Of a stretch of DNA of 64,000 nt, positions 8,508 through 17,920 are shown piece by piece. A model generated the notes under the pieces. The model was not told the DNA's origin. It worked only from the letters and a program-made list of their open reading frames with translations, and ran no database searches. The position numbers were made by a program, and so were the translations under genes. The DNA comes from Dipteris shenzhenensis (taxonomy: Eukaryota > Polypodiophyta > Polypodiopsida > Gleicheniales). How positions within the stretch are numbered: the stretch's first letter is position 1; each line of letters starts with the position of its first letter. Location of the stretch: the NCBI GenBank assembly GCA_047967505.1, contig CM106541.1, one strand, 5' to 3'.

Positions 8508-9815
8508 TTAAAGAGGAGGAGGTAAACCAATCCCCAACCGTGGGCAGAGATGCTCAAGAGTAGGGCGATTAACCGGCTTGGTAAGAATATCAGCATGATT
8601 ATCGGCAGCTGGAACATAGATCAACCGAATAGTACCTAATTCCACTTGCTCGCGAGTAAAATGAAAGTGAACACCGACATGTTTGGTGCGGTTGGAAAAA
8701 ATGGGATTGCCTGCGAGAGCAATGGCACTTTTATTGTCGACGTAGAGGATCGTGGGTTCAGTACAAGGAAAGTGCAATTCTGCCAAAAACTGTCGGAGAT
8801 ATATGGCCTCTGTGGTACAATCATACAAGGCCCGGTATTCAGCCTCAGTAGAAGAACCAGCAACAGTCTCTTGTTTACGGCTAGACCAAGAAACAGGTAC
8901 CGAGCCAAACGAGAAAATATAGCCGCCATAAGAACGACGATTGTCCGGGTCACCAGCCCAGTCGGAATCAGTGTATCCCTGTAGGGTTAGTCCTGGTCTG
9001 AAATGTAAACCATAAGAGTAAGTACCACGAATGAACCGCAAGATACGAATACATGCATGCCAATGAGTGAGCTTGGGTTCATTAAAATACTGACTGAAAA
9101 TAGAGACGGAGTAAGCAAGATCAGGACGAGTGTGAAGGAGCCAGAGAAGTTTGCCAACAACCTGGCGATAGAGATGTTCATCAAAGGGAGGAGACTCCAA
9201 GTCTTTTGAGAGCTTTACGGTGGGATCTAAGGGAGTGGCAGCCAGCTTAGGCTCATGAGGAATGATTTGATCAAGGAGTTGAAGAGCATATTTCTGTTGA
9301 GAAACAAAAGTACCACCAGAATGTTGTACAACTTCCATGCCTAAAAAATAGGAGAGCCGACCAAGATCAGTCATTTCAAAAGTGATGCTGAGTTGAGTTT
9401 TAATGTACTGAAGTGTAGTGGGAGTGGAGCCTAAAAGCAAAAGATCATCGACATAGAGTAAAATAAAGCAGACCCCCTCTGACGAATGATGGATATATAA
9501 ATTTGGATCAAAGGGAGTAGAATGAAAACCATTAGTTTTGAGGAAGGTGTCTATCTGGTGGAACCATGATCGAGGTGCTTGTTTGAGACCATAAAGAGCT
9601 TTGCGGAGACGGAAAACCTTATTTTCATGGCCAGGAGGAGAAAAACCTGGTGGGGGAGTCACATAGACTTCTTCATCAAGGTAGCCATTGAGAAAGGCAC
9701 TCTTGACATCCATTTGATAGATAGTCCAGTGGTGATGAGCAGCTAAGGCAAGAAGAAGACGAAAGGAAGTTAATCGAGCAGTAGGGGCAAAGGTTTCCTC
9801 ATAATCGATACCATG
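8508..9815 (-). CDS. Copia B reverse transcriptase (C-terminal part) and RNase H
   Basis: Minus-strand frame carrying the RT palm and RNase H of a Ty1/copia Pol. Visible motifs in order are MDVKSAFLNGYLDEEVY (first catalytic Asp region), ALYGLKQAPRSWF, the catalytic LLYVDDLLLLG, SYFLGMEV, and then RNase H with GYTDSDWAGDPDNRRS, SSTEAEYRAL and YVDNKSAIAL. The tail PVNRPTLEHLCPRLG is typical of the C-terminal end. The stop is at 8508. Catalytic residues look intact. The frame is separated from the upstream part by one extra base in a run at about 9815-9822. Confidence 0.9.
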   Translation of the reverse strand, partial: HGIDYEETFAPTARLTSFRLLLALAAHHHWTIYQMDVKSAFLNGYLDEEVYVTPPPGFSPPGHENKVFRLRKALYGLKQAPRSWFHQIDTFLKTNGFHSTPFDPNLYIHHSSEGVCFILLYVDDLLLLGSTPTTLQYIKTQLSITFEMTDLGRLSYFLGMEVVQHSGGTFVSQQKYALQLLDQIIPHEPKLAATPLDPTVKLSKDLESPPFDEHLYRQVVGKLLWLLHTRPDLAYSVSIFSQYFNEPKLTHWHACIRILRFIRGTYSYGLHFRPGLTLQGYTDSDWAGDPDNRRSYGGYIFSFGSVPVSWSSRKQETVAGSSTEAEYRALYDCTTEAIYLRQFLAELHFPCTEPTILYVDNKSAIALAGNPIFSNRTKHVGVHFHFTREQVELGTIRLIYVPAADNHADILTKPVNRPTLEHLCPRLGIGLPPPL

Positions 9816-11625
9816 TTTTTTGGCGGAATCCTTGCACTACTAAGCGGGCTTTGTATTTGTCCAGGGTGCCATCGGCTTTGAGTTTTGTTCGGAAGATCCA
9901 CTTGGTTCTGATGACCTTTTTGTGAGTGGGTCGATTGACCAAGATCCAGGTCTGATTGCGATCAATACTTTCAAGCTGCTGTTCCATAGCACGATGCCAC
10001 GCAGGATTTTTAACTGCTTCCTGCCAAGTGGCAGGTTCAGAATGTATGATATAGGCCGTGGTAAAAAAGGAGGTAGTGGCAGTAGAAGAAGTTATTTGAG
10101 TAGAGCGGCGAGGACCAGAAGGAGGAAGTTCGACAAGAATAATCCCGGAATCCTTCAGAGTTTGACGATACCAGCGTGGCAGTGGGTCGTGAGGAGAAGC
10201 AATGGGTGGGGGGAGAGATGTTTCGGGAGGAGAGGAAGGTATTTCGGGTGGAGAATTGTCGGAGGGAACTGGAGTGGAGACGTCATCAGTAGAGAGAATA
10301 GAGGAATTTTTAAGCACTGCTCTTTCATCGAAGACCACATCTCGGCGAACCAAAACTTTGTTTGTACGAGGATCAAATAATCGATAAGCTTTGGCTTCTG
10401 CCGAGTAGCCAACTAGAAGAAAAAGTTCAGCACGAGGTTCGAGTTTACCGCGAGTATCATTGGGAGTATGAGTGTACGCGCGGCAACCAAAGATTCGAAG
10501 ATGAGAAATAGAAGGACGATAGCCATAAAAAGCCTCAAAAGGCGTCATGTTCAGGATGGGTTGAGTAGGACAGCGATTAAGGATATAGACAGAAGTATTG
10601 ACGGCTTCGGGCCAGAGACGTTCAGGCAACTCGGCTGCAAAAAGCATGGAACGGGCCATGTTCATGACAGTACGTTGTCGCCGTTCGACACGAGCATTTT
10701 GGGAAGGCGAATTTGGAGATGTAAGATGGCGTTGGATACCATGCTCTTGAAGGAATTGAGTGAATTCACCACCATTATCACTACGAGCAATCCCAATAGA
10801 CTTGCCTGTTTGGTTCATAACCAAGCGAGCCCAAGTAGCAAAGAAAGAAAAAGTGTCGGATTTCTCTTTCATGAAAAACACCCATTGATAGCGAGAGTAA
10901 TCATCCACAATTAAGAAGAAATAATGTGAACCATTGAGGGAAGGAACAGGAGATTTGCCACTAATATCGAGATGAATTAGACGCAAAATCTCACTGGCTC
11001 GAGAAGTGGAATGAGAAGGAAAAGGAGTGCGGCTTTGTTTACCTAATTGACAGGGATGACAAATATCTTTAGCGCGCGATAATTTAGGTAGGCCATCAAC
11101 TAGATGATCCCGAGACATTTCATATAAAGAGTCATAGGACAAATGTCCCAGACGATAATGCCATAATCGTTCTGTGTCAGTGGGATCTTTTAGGGTAGCA
11201 TTACCGTAAAGCCGATGAAACTCAGAACCGCAAGGGGAGGGAGTCGCAAGAAATTGATTTATAAAGTACAGACCATTAGGTTGAGCATCACCTCGAGCTA
11301 GAAGGAGTCCCGAGGACTCATCTATGATGTCAACATGCATCTTTGTAAATAGCACTGTGCGACCAAGGAGACAAAGTTGATGAACAGAAAGAAGATTGAC
11401 CCCTAATTGGGGCACATAAAACACTTGATCCAATTGAGCAAGTTTGGGACCTTTGTCAGTATCAAAAGTTATTGAACCAACACCATGAATAGTAGCAACA
11501 GAGTTATTGCCACAACGAACTCCCCCTGTTGCTGGTTGGCGAGAAATGAAGAGATCAGGATGAGGGGTCATATGATGAGTGGCTCCACTATCCACAATCC
11601 AAGAAGATTTAGAGTCACATGAAAG
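9799..11625 (-). CDS. Copia B protease, integrase and RT N-terminal part
   Basis: Minus-strand frame with an aspartic protease motif (WIVDSGATHHMT; the first residues lie across a frame change near 11595). Next comes the integrase zinc region (HYRLGHLSYDSLYEMS ... CHPCQLGKQ) and the DDE core (LIHLDISGKSP, ARSDNGGEFTQFL, SPSQNARVERRQRTVMN). The GYRPSISHLRIFGC block follows, then the start of RT (WILVNRPTHKKVIRTKWIFR, YKARLVVQGF). It cleaves the polyprotein and inserts the cDNA. The frame closes prematurely after a single-base insertion in a homopolymer near 9815-9822. Confidence 0.9.
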   Translation of the reverse strand, partial: LSCDSKSSWIVDSGATHHMTPHPDLFISRQPATGGVRCGNNSVATIHGVGSITFDTDKGPKLAQLDQVFYVPQLGVNLLSVHQLCLLGRTVLFTKMHVDIIDESSGLLLARGDAQPNGLYFINQFLATPSPCGSEFHRLYGNATLKDPTDTERLWHYRLGHLSYDSLYEMSRDHLVDGLPKLSRAKDICHPCQLGKQSRTPFPSHSTSRASEILRLIHLDISGKSPVPSLNGSHYFFLIVDDYSRYQWVFFMKEKSDTFSFFATWARLVMNQTGKSIGIARSDNGGEFTQFLQEHGIQRHLTSPNSPSQNARVERRQRTVMNMARSMLFAAELPERLWPEAVNTSVYILNRCPTQPILNMTPFEAFYGYRPSISHLRIFGCRAYTHTPNDTRGKLEPRAELFLLVGYSAEAKAYRLFDPRTNKVLVRRDVVFDERAVLKNSSILSTDDVSTPVPSDNSPPEIPSSPPETSLPPPIASPHDPLPRWYRQTLKDSGIILVELPPSGPRRSTQITSSTATTSFFTTAYIIHSEPATWQEAVKNPAWHRAMEQQLESIDRNQTWILVNRPTHKKVIRTKWIFRTKLKADGTLDKYKARLVVQGFRQKTWYRL

Positions 11626-13226
11626 AGTATGAAAGATGAGGAAGAGGAGGAGTCAAGCTCGGTGATATGGATCAAGGCTTGAGAAGTGAAGTCTAGAGAA
11701 TCTCCGGTGGACCAGTCAGACAGACCTTCAGGAGTTATAAAGGGAGGAGAAGGAGTGAAGTGATTAGTGACATGGCCCTGGGGTCTCCAGAGACTAGTGT
11801 TCGAAGGAGGAGGAGGAGGACCACCCCTAGGACGCCAACGAGGTGGCTGAGGAGTCGTGGTAGGGGGCTGTGGAGTCCAACGGGGTGGTTGAGGAGTCGT
11901 GGTAGGGAGCTGAGGAGTCCAACGGGGTGGTTGAGGAGTCATGGTGGGAGGCTGAGGAAGAAGGCCTTTGGCTTTGGAGCGACATTCATCGTCAATATGC
12001 CCAACTCTCTGGCAATGCTGACAAAACCTATTCTTTTTGGGAAGGGAGTGCCAGGCGGGTTTACTACTGGAGGGGTTAGGAGTAGGAGAGGGCTTTCCGG
12101 AGCTAGGTTGATCTTTTGGAATCCCGGAGAGAAGAGCCCCCTCTGAATGCTATGTTTTTGGTGGACCTGAGAGTAAAGACGAGCATAACGCAAAAGTTGA
12201 CATTCAAACTCATAAAAAGTAGGAAGAGAAGGTTGAGAAATGATTTGTTGCATAAAACTGAAATACTTGGGCGGAAGTTTATTTAAAAAGAAAGTAACTT
12301 GGTCATCCTCGGATTTGGGAGGACCAGTTGTGGCAAATTCAGCAACTAACCGCCGGTAATCGGCTAGTTTAACCTTGAGATCATCGTCAGCAAGAATCTG
12401 GAATTGTTGGAGATCATGGTCAAGATTGATACGACGAGTACGATCTCGAGCTGCATAGCGGTCAGTGAGATGTGCCCATCGCTCAGAGGCAAGATCAAAA
12501 TGCTGTAATTGATCAAAAAGGTCCTGAGGGGGAGGGATGAATATGAGAGGCGGGATAAGACATGAGAGGTGAAAAAGAGGCAGCGGGAGAGATAGAGGGA
12601 AATAAACTATAGGAATCCAGTGGCATGGGAGAAGGAGGAGGATGAGAAACCACTGGAGGAAAGATGGCAGCGGAAGAGATGAGAGGGAAGGGAGGGAGGG
12701 AGGGATGTGAACCGAAAGCAAACTCATTGTAAGACGCATTTCTCCCTTCTCGTCTGCGAGTGTTCACATGCATGTATGGATCTGTGTCCTCGTGATTACT
12801 TGTTCCTATGCCTTGCATAACAGAAGGAGTTGCACTAAGGGAATAGGGCATCATACCTTGCACTGATTCTTGTGGAATAGGCACTGTCGAATAATCCAAT
12901 GTTCTCATGCCGGCCTGTCCTCTTTCGTCAGGGGATACTTGTTCTTCGTTGGCACCGAACTTGAGATGTTGCTCAGCTTCTTCTGAGTTGAATAGAGGTC
13001 CTTGTTGACGTATTGGAGAGAACCGTGGAGAGGTAGAGGCACGAGGTGTGCGGGTACCTGCTTCAAGTTCCTTCCATTTCTGGAATTCAGCAAATTCTTT
13101 AAAGAGTTTGGAGAGGTATTCATCACCTTCAATCCTAGCAGACTCTCTCTCGACATATGTCGAAGGTGATGGTTGAATAGAGGTTGATTCAGGCTGAGAT
13201 CGCTTCGGAGAAGAGGGAGAAGACAT
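11568..13226 (-). pseudogene. Copia B gag (frameshifted)
   Basis: Starts MSSPSSPKRSQPESTS at 13226, about 80 bp after the primer site. A Ser/Pro-rich N terminus runs to about 12530, where a shift in a C-rich run leads to the Gag core (DLFDQLQHFDLASERWAHLT, FFLNKLPPKYFSFMQQI). A second shift near 12120 leads to the CCHC knuckle FCQHCQRVGHIDDECRSKAK. A proline-rich repeat (PQPPRWTPQ, three or four units, about 11830-11940) follows. Gag forms the particle. In this copy at least two frame changes separate the parts. Confidence 0.8.
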
Positions 13227-13280
13227 CTTCAGGTGATGATTTATCTTCCAAGCTTTCCAGATCAAGGCTCAGGTGTCGAT

Positions 13281-13303
13281 TGGCACACCTGGCTCTGATA
13301 CCA
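13281..13303 (-). promoter_or_regulatory. Primer-binding site of copia B
   Basis: Minus strand TGGTATCAGAGCCAGG adjoining the 5' LTR end TTTATA. It is complementary to the 3' end of initiator methionine tRNA, the usual primer of plant copia elements. Confidence 0.85.
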
Positions 13304-14225
13304 TATAAAGAAAATACTTGGAGACAAATAAAACAATACTGAAGACAATCAATGGCTGAAGAAGATATATATATCACAAACGGAACTTAGTACAAGTGAA
13401 GAGAAGCTCTGAAACAAACTTCAGTCCTGACAACTGTAGTGGACTTCTGCACTAGCTCCACAAGTTGGAACTGAACCAAATCTGAGACAGCAAACTGATG
13501 AAGGGGTTGCTGCAGATTTGGAATAGAAAGAACGGAATCTGGAGCGGAAGTTGGAGGTAGATCTGGAGCAGAAGTTGAGGGCAGATCTTGGAGCAGAAGT
13601 TGGAGCTGATCTGATGCAGAAAGAAGAGCAGAACTGAAGCAGAAAGGAAGGCTGTTCTGGAGCAGAAAAGAGGGCAGATCTGGAGCTGAAAAAGGGGACA
13701 GATCTGGAGCAGAAAGGAGGACAGATCTGAGCAGAAAGGAGGGGCAGATCTGGGGCAGAAAAGAGGGCAGATCTGGAGCTGTAAAAGGGGACAGATCTGG
13801 AGCAGAAAGGAGGACAGATCTGAGCAGAAAGAAGGGGCAGATCTGGGGCAGAAAAGAGGGCAGATCTGGAGCTGTAAAAGGGGACAGATCTGGAGCAGAA
13901 AGGAGGACAGATCTGAGCAGAAAGAAGGGGCAGAAAGGTCGGTCAACCAGCAGGTTGACCGACCTGGTCAACCAGGTTGACCGACCTGGTCAGATTTGAC
14001 CGACCAGGTCAATCTGGTCGGCCAGATCTGGTCAGACCAGAAAAAAAAAACATTTTTTAAATAATTTTTTATTTTGTTTCTCCTCTGCACCGGGGCTTTT
14101 GACATTTCTTTGGTTGTGGTTTTTGCCTCCGATTCGAGGTTTCTTTGACAGGATTTGGAGAGGCACCAGTGGTGTTTGTACCTGTTTATCTGGTCTTGGA
14201 TAATTGGAGATTGCCTGGCTTAACA
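13304..14225 (-). repeat. 5' LTR of copia B
   Basis: Pair of 7369-8267. It is slightly longer because of copy-number differences in the 20-bp repeat and an extra TTGACCGACCTGGTCAACC-type unit near 13940-13990. The flank CTAAG at 14226-14230 completes the target duplication. Confidence 0.92.
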
Positions 14226-14230
14226 CTAAG

Positions 14231-14327
14231 ATGCAGGCGCATGTCCGCGACTCAATCCAGGATCAGACCTAGCACCTGGGAACGAGACTTTCTCCCATCG
14301 GCTCTCTAAGAACTGAACCTCTGGGCC
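14231..14327 (-). repeat. 3' LTR of element A, proximal part
   Basis: Continues the LTR interrupted at 7368 and matches 16324-16420 (TGTCCGCGACTCAATCCAGG, CTCCCATCGGCTCTCT). Similarity to the 5' LTR stops at CTGGGCC. The 5' LTR continues into a TATATA region here, whereas this copy joins gag-side sequence, marking a deletion junction. Confidence 0.8.
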
Positions 14328-15211
14328 TCGAGTTCTTCTTGGAGACGTTGTCTATAGACTTCGACTCCCCGGTACCAGTTGTAGATTGGAAGAACTTCCT
14401 CTTGTCCTTCCCACTTGTGTCGGCAATGGATGTTCCCTTTGTGCTGGCCATGGTATCATCATAGATGCATGCATGGTTCATGGCCTCTTGCAAAGTGGTA
14501 CACTTGTTATTCTTGATCTGTAGCTTGTATGAGTCAGGCAAACCATCCACAAAGAAACCTAACAAGGTAACTGGATCCATCTTTGTAGCTCTAGTCAGCA
14601 AATCATGAAACCTCACCTCAAAAGTCAAATTCAGCTTGGACATATCGAGGTCCTTGAGCTTGCCTATGATATGATAATCTTCCTCCCTCTTCAGAAACTC
14701 TTTCCTGAAGACCTCTTCAAAATTCAAATTCGATCCATGTTGCAGGCTTTGGTCAAAGTTCCTTCCACCACAATAAAGCCTTCCCTAACATATATCTTGC
14801 TGCAAGCTGTCATTTCTTTTCATTTGGGTAAGGGTGAAACTGGAAGTGTACTTGCCACTTGTGCAACCAAGTGTCAACCACCTCCACCACCTCCTTGGTA
14901 CGGGATTTATGATCACCTAGATAATGATTTGGAGTGATATTCGGACCTAACACTGAAGCCTAAGCATCCACCTGCGTGAGCGCTTGAACAGTGCTAGTCA
15001 AAAGTGAGAGTGAAGTCTGAATCCCTTTGAGTTGTTGTGTCAACCCTGTTTGATTCGCATTAACTCACTCAAACTTCTCATTGAGAGTAGTGGTTAATTC
15101 ACTGAAGGCAGTCTTTGTAATCAGATCATCGTAGAGGCTCTAGTCATCATCTGCCTGATAATTCATATCTTGGTCTCCCATTGCAAGCCCGGGGTCTACG
15201 GAATCAGCCAT
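14269..15211 (-). pseudogene. Element A gag
   Basis: Minus-strand Gag starting MADSVDPGLAMGDQDMNYQA at 15211, with an in-frame stop about 25 codons in and two more further on. From about 14870 the frame is cleaner and shows Gag core blocks: FEEVFRKEFLKREEDY, LTFEVRFHDLLTRATKMDP and LLGFFVDGLPDSYKLQI. This resembles the retrotransposon-gag family (capsid). The open end runs into the LTR at 14327, where the deletion junction lies. No zinc knuckle is seen. Confidence 0.65.
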
Positions 15212-16043
15212 GACTGAAATATGATCTGATGAAGAAGGGAGACTAGAGAAGAGAAGCAATCAAGTGGGCTCGGAGCTAGGAGGTAGAAATGAAGTGAAAG
15301 CTAACCAGATAGAAGATGACAAAAGAAGGGAAAGGTTGGCCGACGAAGAAGGTAGGCTGGTACGAGTTGACGATCAGCTCAGATCTCGACCCGGAACTCT
15401 TGCCCTTGGCTGTGCCGTACGGGTGTCTGCAGACTGCAACAGGCCGTACAACGTGTCTGGCTCCCAAACTTGATGATGTAGAGTAGCTTGGAGCATACAC
15501 AGTCCACAGGCTGGAGTAGGAGACAAAGTGGCCGAGTTTATAGGCAGGTAAGCAGGCTTTTAGGAAAGCCCTTATTTTCAAAAGCCCACCCTCCAAACTT
15601 GGAGGAAATGGTGCTTTTTTAAGCCTCCAGGCTCCCCCAAAAAGCACCCGGCCTAGATCGCGATCTGGCCCCAACCTGCTGCGCACCTTCTTGCGCTCCT
15701 CTTCTACCTGCCAACACGTTCCCTGAGCAGCCAGCCGTACACAGGATCCCCTTGGTTCGCCTCAGCTCTACGCTCGCATCATGACTCCCTTCGCACTTCT
15801 CTACCCGGACCTCACTACCTCCTCCTAACTACACCTCTCTCTCTCTCTCTCTCAACCCTTCACAACTTGCAATGAATTCACCCTTCTTACTCTCTCTCCT
15901 TCCTTCTTTCCCAATCCAGAACTACTACCCTTAACGATGAACCAACAAGCACTTGTAGGGCATGAACATGAATTTTGAAATTGAGGCATACCTGGAGAAA
16001 ATCACGTCCAAAATTTCTCGTAACAGGAGATTCCTACCTCAGG
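15212..16043 (-). other. Element A leader between gag and primer site
   Basis: Untranslated leader of element A. It contains a short (CT)n run at 15837-15853. No conserved protein is seen. The minus-strand ORF 15276-15686 has no recognisable family. Confidence 0.45.
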
Positions 16044-16060
16044 AGCTGGCTGTGATACCA
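16044..16060 (-). promoter_or_regulatory. Primer-binding site of element A
   Basis: Minus strand TGGTATCACAGCCAGCTC, two bases from the LTR end. It resembles the initiator-Met tRNA complement with changes. Confidence 0.65.
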
Positions 16061-16062
16061 AC

Positions 16063-16593
16063 TGACACATCCCCAGCACTCCTGAAACCTCTGATCTGCA
16101 AGCAAACACAAGAACACACCAAACGTGAGGAATTTGAGCAGGCTGCTCACCACCCAACCATGACATCTACGGGATGCGATCCTGAATCAGGAGATGTCCC
16201 CTTCGAGCCACGAGCTGAGCTACTGGCACGAACTCCCAACCAGATCCTAACCAGCCTGGTGTCCCATACCACTAGGTGGCGCCTAGAGGCTTGGGATCTG
16301 ATGCTGGGCCTTGGGCTACGCTAAGATGCAAGCGCGTGTCCGCGACTCAATCCAGGTCAGACCTAACACTTGGGAACGAGACTTGCTCCCATCGGCTCTC
16401 TGAGAACTGAACCTCTGGGCCCCTTATATAGACTCGGGCCCCATGCGCCAAAAATAGCGAAGACCTCTAACTGGTTCGTACCCTTGCCACTCAACCCGAG
16501 AATCAAGCTTGCCTAGCCCTAAGCCTCCCTAGGCTACCTGAGCTAGTCTTGTGTACTCCAATACACGTTAGATATCAATCCGTGCACATGACA
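16063..16593 (-). repeat. 5' LTR of element A
   Basis: 531 bp, beginning TGTCATGTGCACGG and ending GATGTGTCA on the minus strand. A TATA-like CTATATAAGG lies at 16423-16433 on the minus strand, upstream of the segment shared with the 3' LTR, so U3 is present here. Flank AAGGC at 16594-16598 is the right target duplication. Confidence 0.8.
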
Positions 16594-16779
16594 AAGGCAG
16601 AGGAATAGGAAGAGAGAGAGAGAGAGAGATGGACACTCAGGTCAATGCATGAGTGCAAATGAGTGCAGGTGGGACTTTGTAGTCCTTTCCCCAAATCCTT
16701 CTAGCTAGCCCTCTAGCTAATTGCCCCCTAGTGGTAAGTTGTAACCCCACTAATGTAGCAAGAGAAGGTAGAGGAATCA

Positions 16780-16829
<50 letters not shown>

Positions 16830-16940
16830 CGTAATGCATGAGTGCAAATGAGTGCAGGTGGGACTGTGTAGTCCTTTCCCCAAATCCTTCTAGCTAGCCC
16901 TCTAGCTAATTGCCCCCTAGTGGTAACCCCACTAATTTAG
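16594..16940. repeat. Tandem duplication of about 165-185 bp with (GA)n cores
   Basis: Two units (about 16594-16752 and 16753-16940) share a GA run, AATGCATGAGTGCAAATGAG and TCCTTTCCCCAAATCCTTCT blocks. The GA run is longer in the second unit. Both lie in unique UFM1 intron sequence between element A and the LINE. Confidence 0.8.
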
Positions 16941-17166
16941 CATAATTTGGCTTTTCATCACAGCATTGGCGACGAGGAGCAGAGGGAGCAGGGAGAGGAT
17001 TGTGAAGTGTGGAGACAGCTTTCGTTTGTAGTCTATTGGTGGTGGAGTACCTTATCTGATTGCATGGCATACGCAACACAAATATGCTTTGCACCCTACG
17101 CGCCTTGTACAGGAGTACCCTTACCTTCTTCCAGGATGACACTGTGAATTCCACCTCTGATCTTGC

Positions 17167-17183
17167 AAGGGTTTGTTAGGCAG
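17167..17183. repeat. LINE target-site duplication (left)
   Basis: AAGGGTTTGTTAGGCAG, repeated exactly at 26161-26177 after the poly-A. The 17-bp length is typical of target-primed reverse transcription. Confidence 0.9.
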
Positions 17184-17920
17184 CTCAGTTAAGCTGCAAT
17201 TTACAAAGTTGTAACACAGCAGCTGAGCGAGCTCCTGCGAGCCCCCCTCCCTCCCTCCCGTAGCCTCTACCTCCCTACCCTCCTCCGCCTTTCCCCTCGC
17301 CCTCGCCCCCCCCTCACCCTCGCCGTACCCCCCTCGCCCTCGCCGCTCACCCCCACCCCTCGCCTCATCCCGCCTCCTCGTCCTCACCCCTCGCCCCTCC
17401 GCCCCGTCGCCCCTCGCCTCACCTCCCGCCTCGCCCCTTGCCCCTCGCCCTCACCACTCCGCCCCTCACCTCGCCCCTCCGCCCACCCTCGCCTCACCCC
17501 TCCGCCCGTCCCTCGCCTCACCCCTCGCCCCGCCCTCTCCGCCCCGCCCTCGCCCCTCCGCCCCTTCCCCCCCCGCCCTTCCGCCTCGCCTCTCGCCCCT
17601 CACCCCCCCGCCCTCCGCTCTCGCTCTTCCCTCCCTTCCGCCCCTCCGCCCTCGCTCCTCGCCCTCGCCCCTTCCTCCTCCGCCCTCGCCTCCGCCGCTG
17701 TCCCTCCCTTGCCTTCGACCTCCGCCCTCGCCTCCGACATCCGCCTTCCGCCCCCTTTTGCCTCCGCCCTCGCCTTCGCCTTCGCCTCCGCTTCCCCTGC
17801 CGCCTCGATTCGTCTCGCCTCGTCCTCTTCCGTCACACCCAGGCTCCATCCTTCGTCTATCTCCTCCTTTTTGGTGGCAGCCTCTTCTTCATCGGAGGTC
17901 TCGCAGTTTGTCTTGATGGT
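17184..17920 (+). other. LINE 5' UTR, cytosine-rich
   Basis: About 600 bp of CCTCGCCC/CCGCCCTCGCC-like irregular repeats with almost no A on the + strand. Both strands are open in several frames (Pro/Arg/Ser or Gly/Arg/Glu peptides), which is composition and not coding. It probably includes the internal promoter that full-length LINEs need; that is inference. Confidence 0.6.

Larger units (their letters stand above)
7369..14225 (-). mobile_element. Copia B, near-complete Ty1/copia retrotransposon (6,857 bp)
   Basis: Minus-strand element with two long LTRs (7369-8267 and 13304-14225). A primer site complementary to initiator-Met tRNA abuts the 5' LTR (TGGTATCAGAGCCA on the minus strand). A polypurine tract GAGAGGGGG abuts the 3' LTR. 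The pol order is copia-type: protease, integrase, RT, RNase H. The target duplication CTAAG (7364-7368 and 14226-14230) shows it landed inside the LTR of element A. The LTRs start TGTTAAGCC and end TTTATA, an atypical TG...TA pair. The LTRs are very similar apart from repeat-unit number, suggesting recent insertion. Reading-frame breaks occur in gag and once in RT. Confidence 0.92.
7117..16593 (-). mobile_element. LTR retrotransposon A, gag-only deletion derivative, host of copia B
   Basis: The element lies on the minus strand. Its 5' LTR is at 16063-16593. A primer site (TGGTATCACAGCCAGCTC on the minus strand, 16044-16060) and an untranslated leader follow, then a gag (15211-14269). The 3' LTR survives only as 7117-7368 joined to 14231-14327 across the copia B insertion. 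Termini are TG...CA and the TSD is AAGGC on both sides. There is no protease, RT or integrase, and the 3' LTR stops where the 5' LTR continues into its TATA region. One internal deletion probably removed pol plus the 3' LTR's U3. Confidence 0.75.

Noticed and set aside
17438-17920. Proline-rich ORF on the + strand and Gly/Arg/Glu-rich ORFs on the minus strand
   Set aside because: They come from the C-rich LINE 5' UTR; both strands are open because of composition. The real ORF1 start is at 17921.
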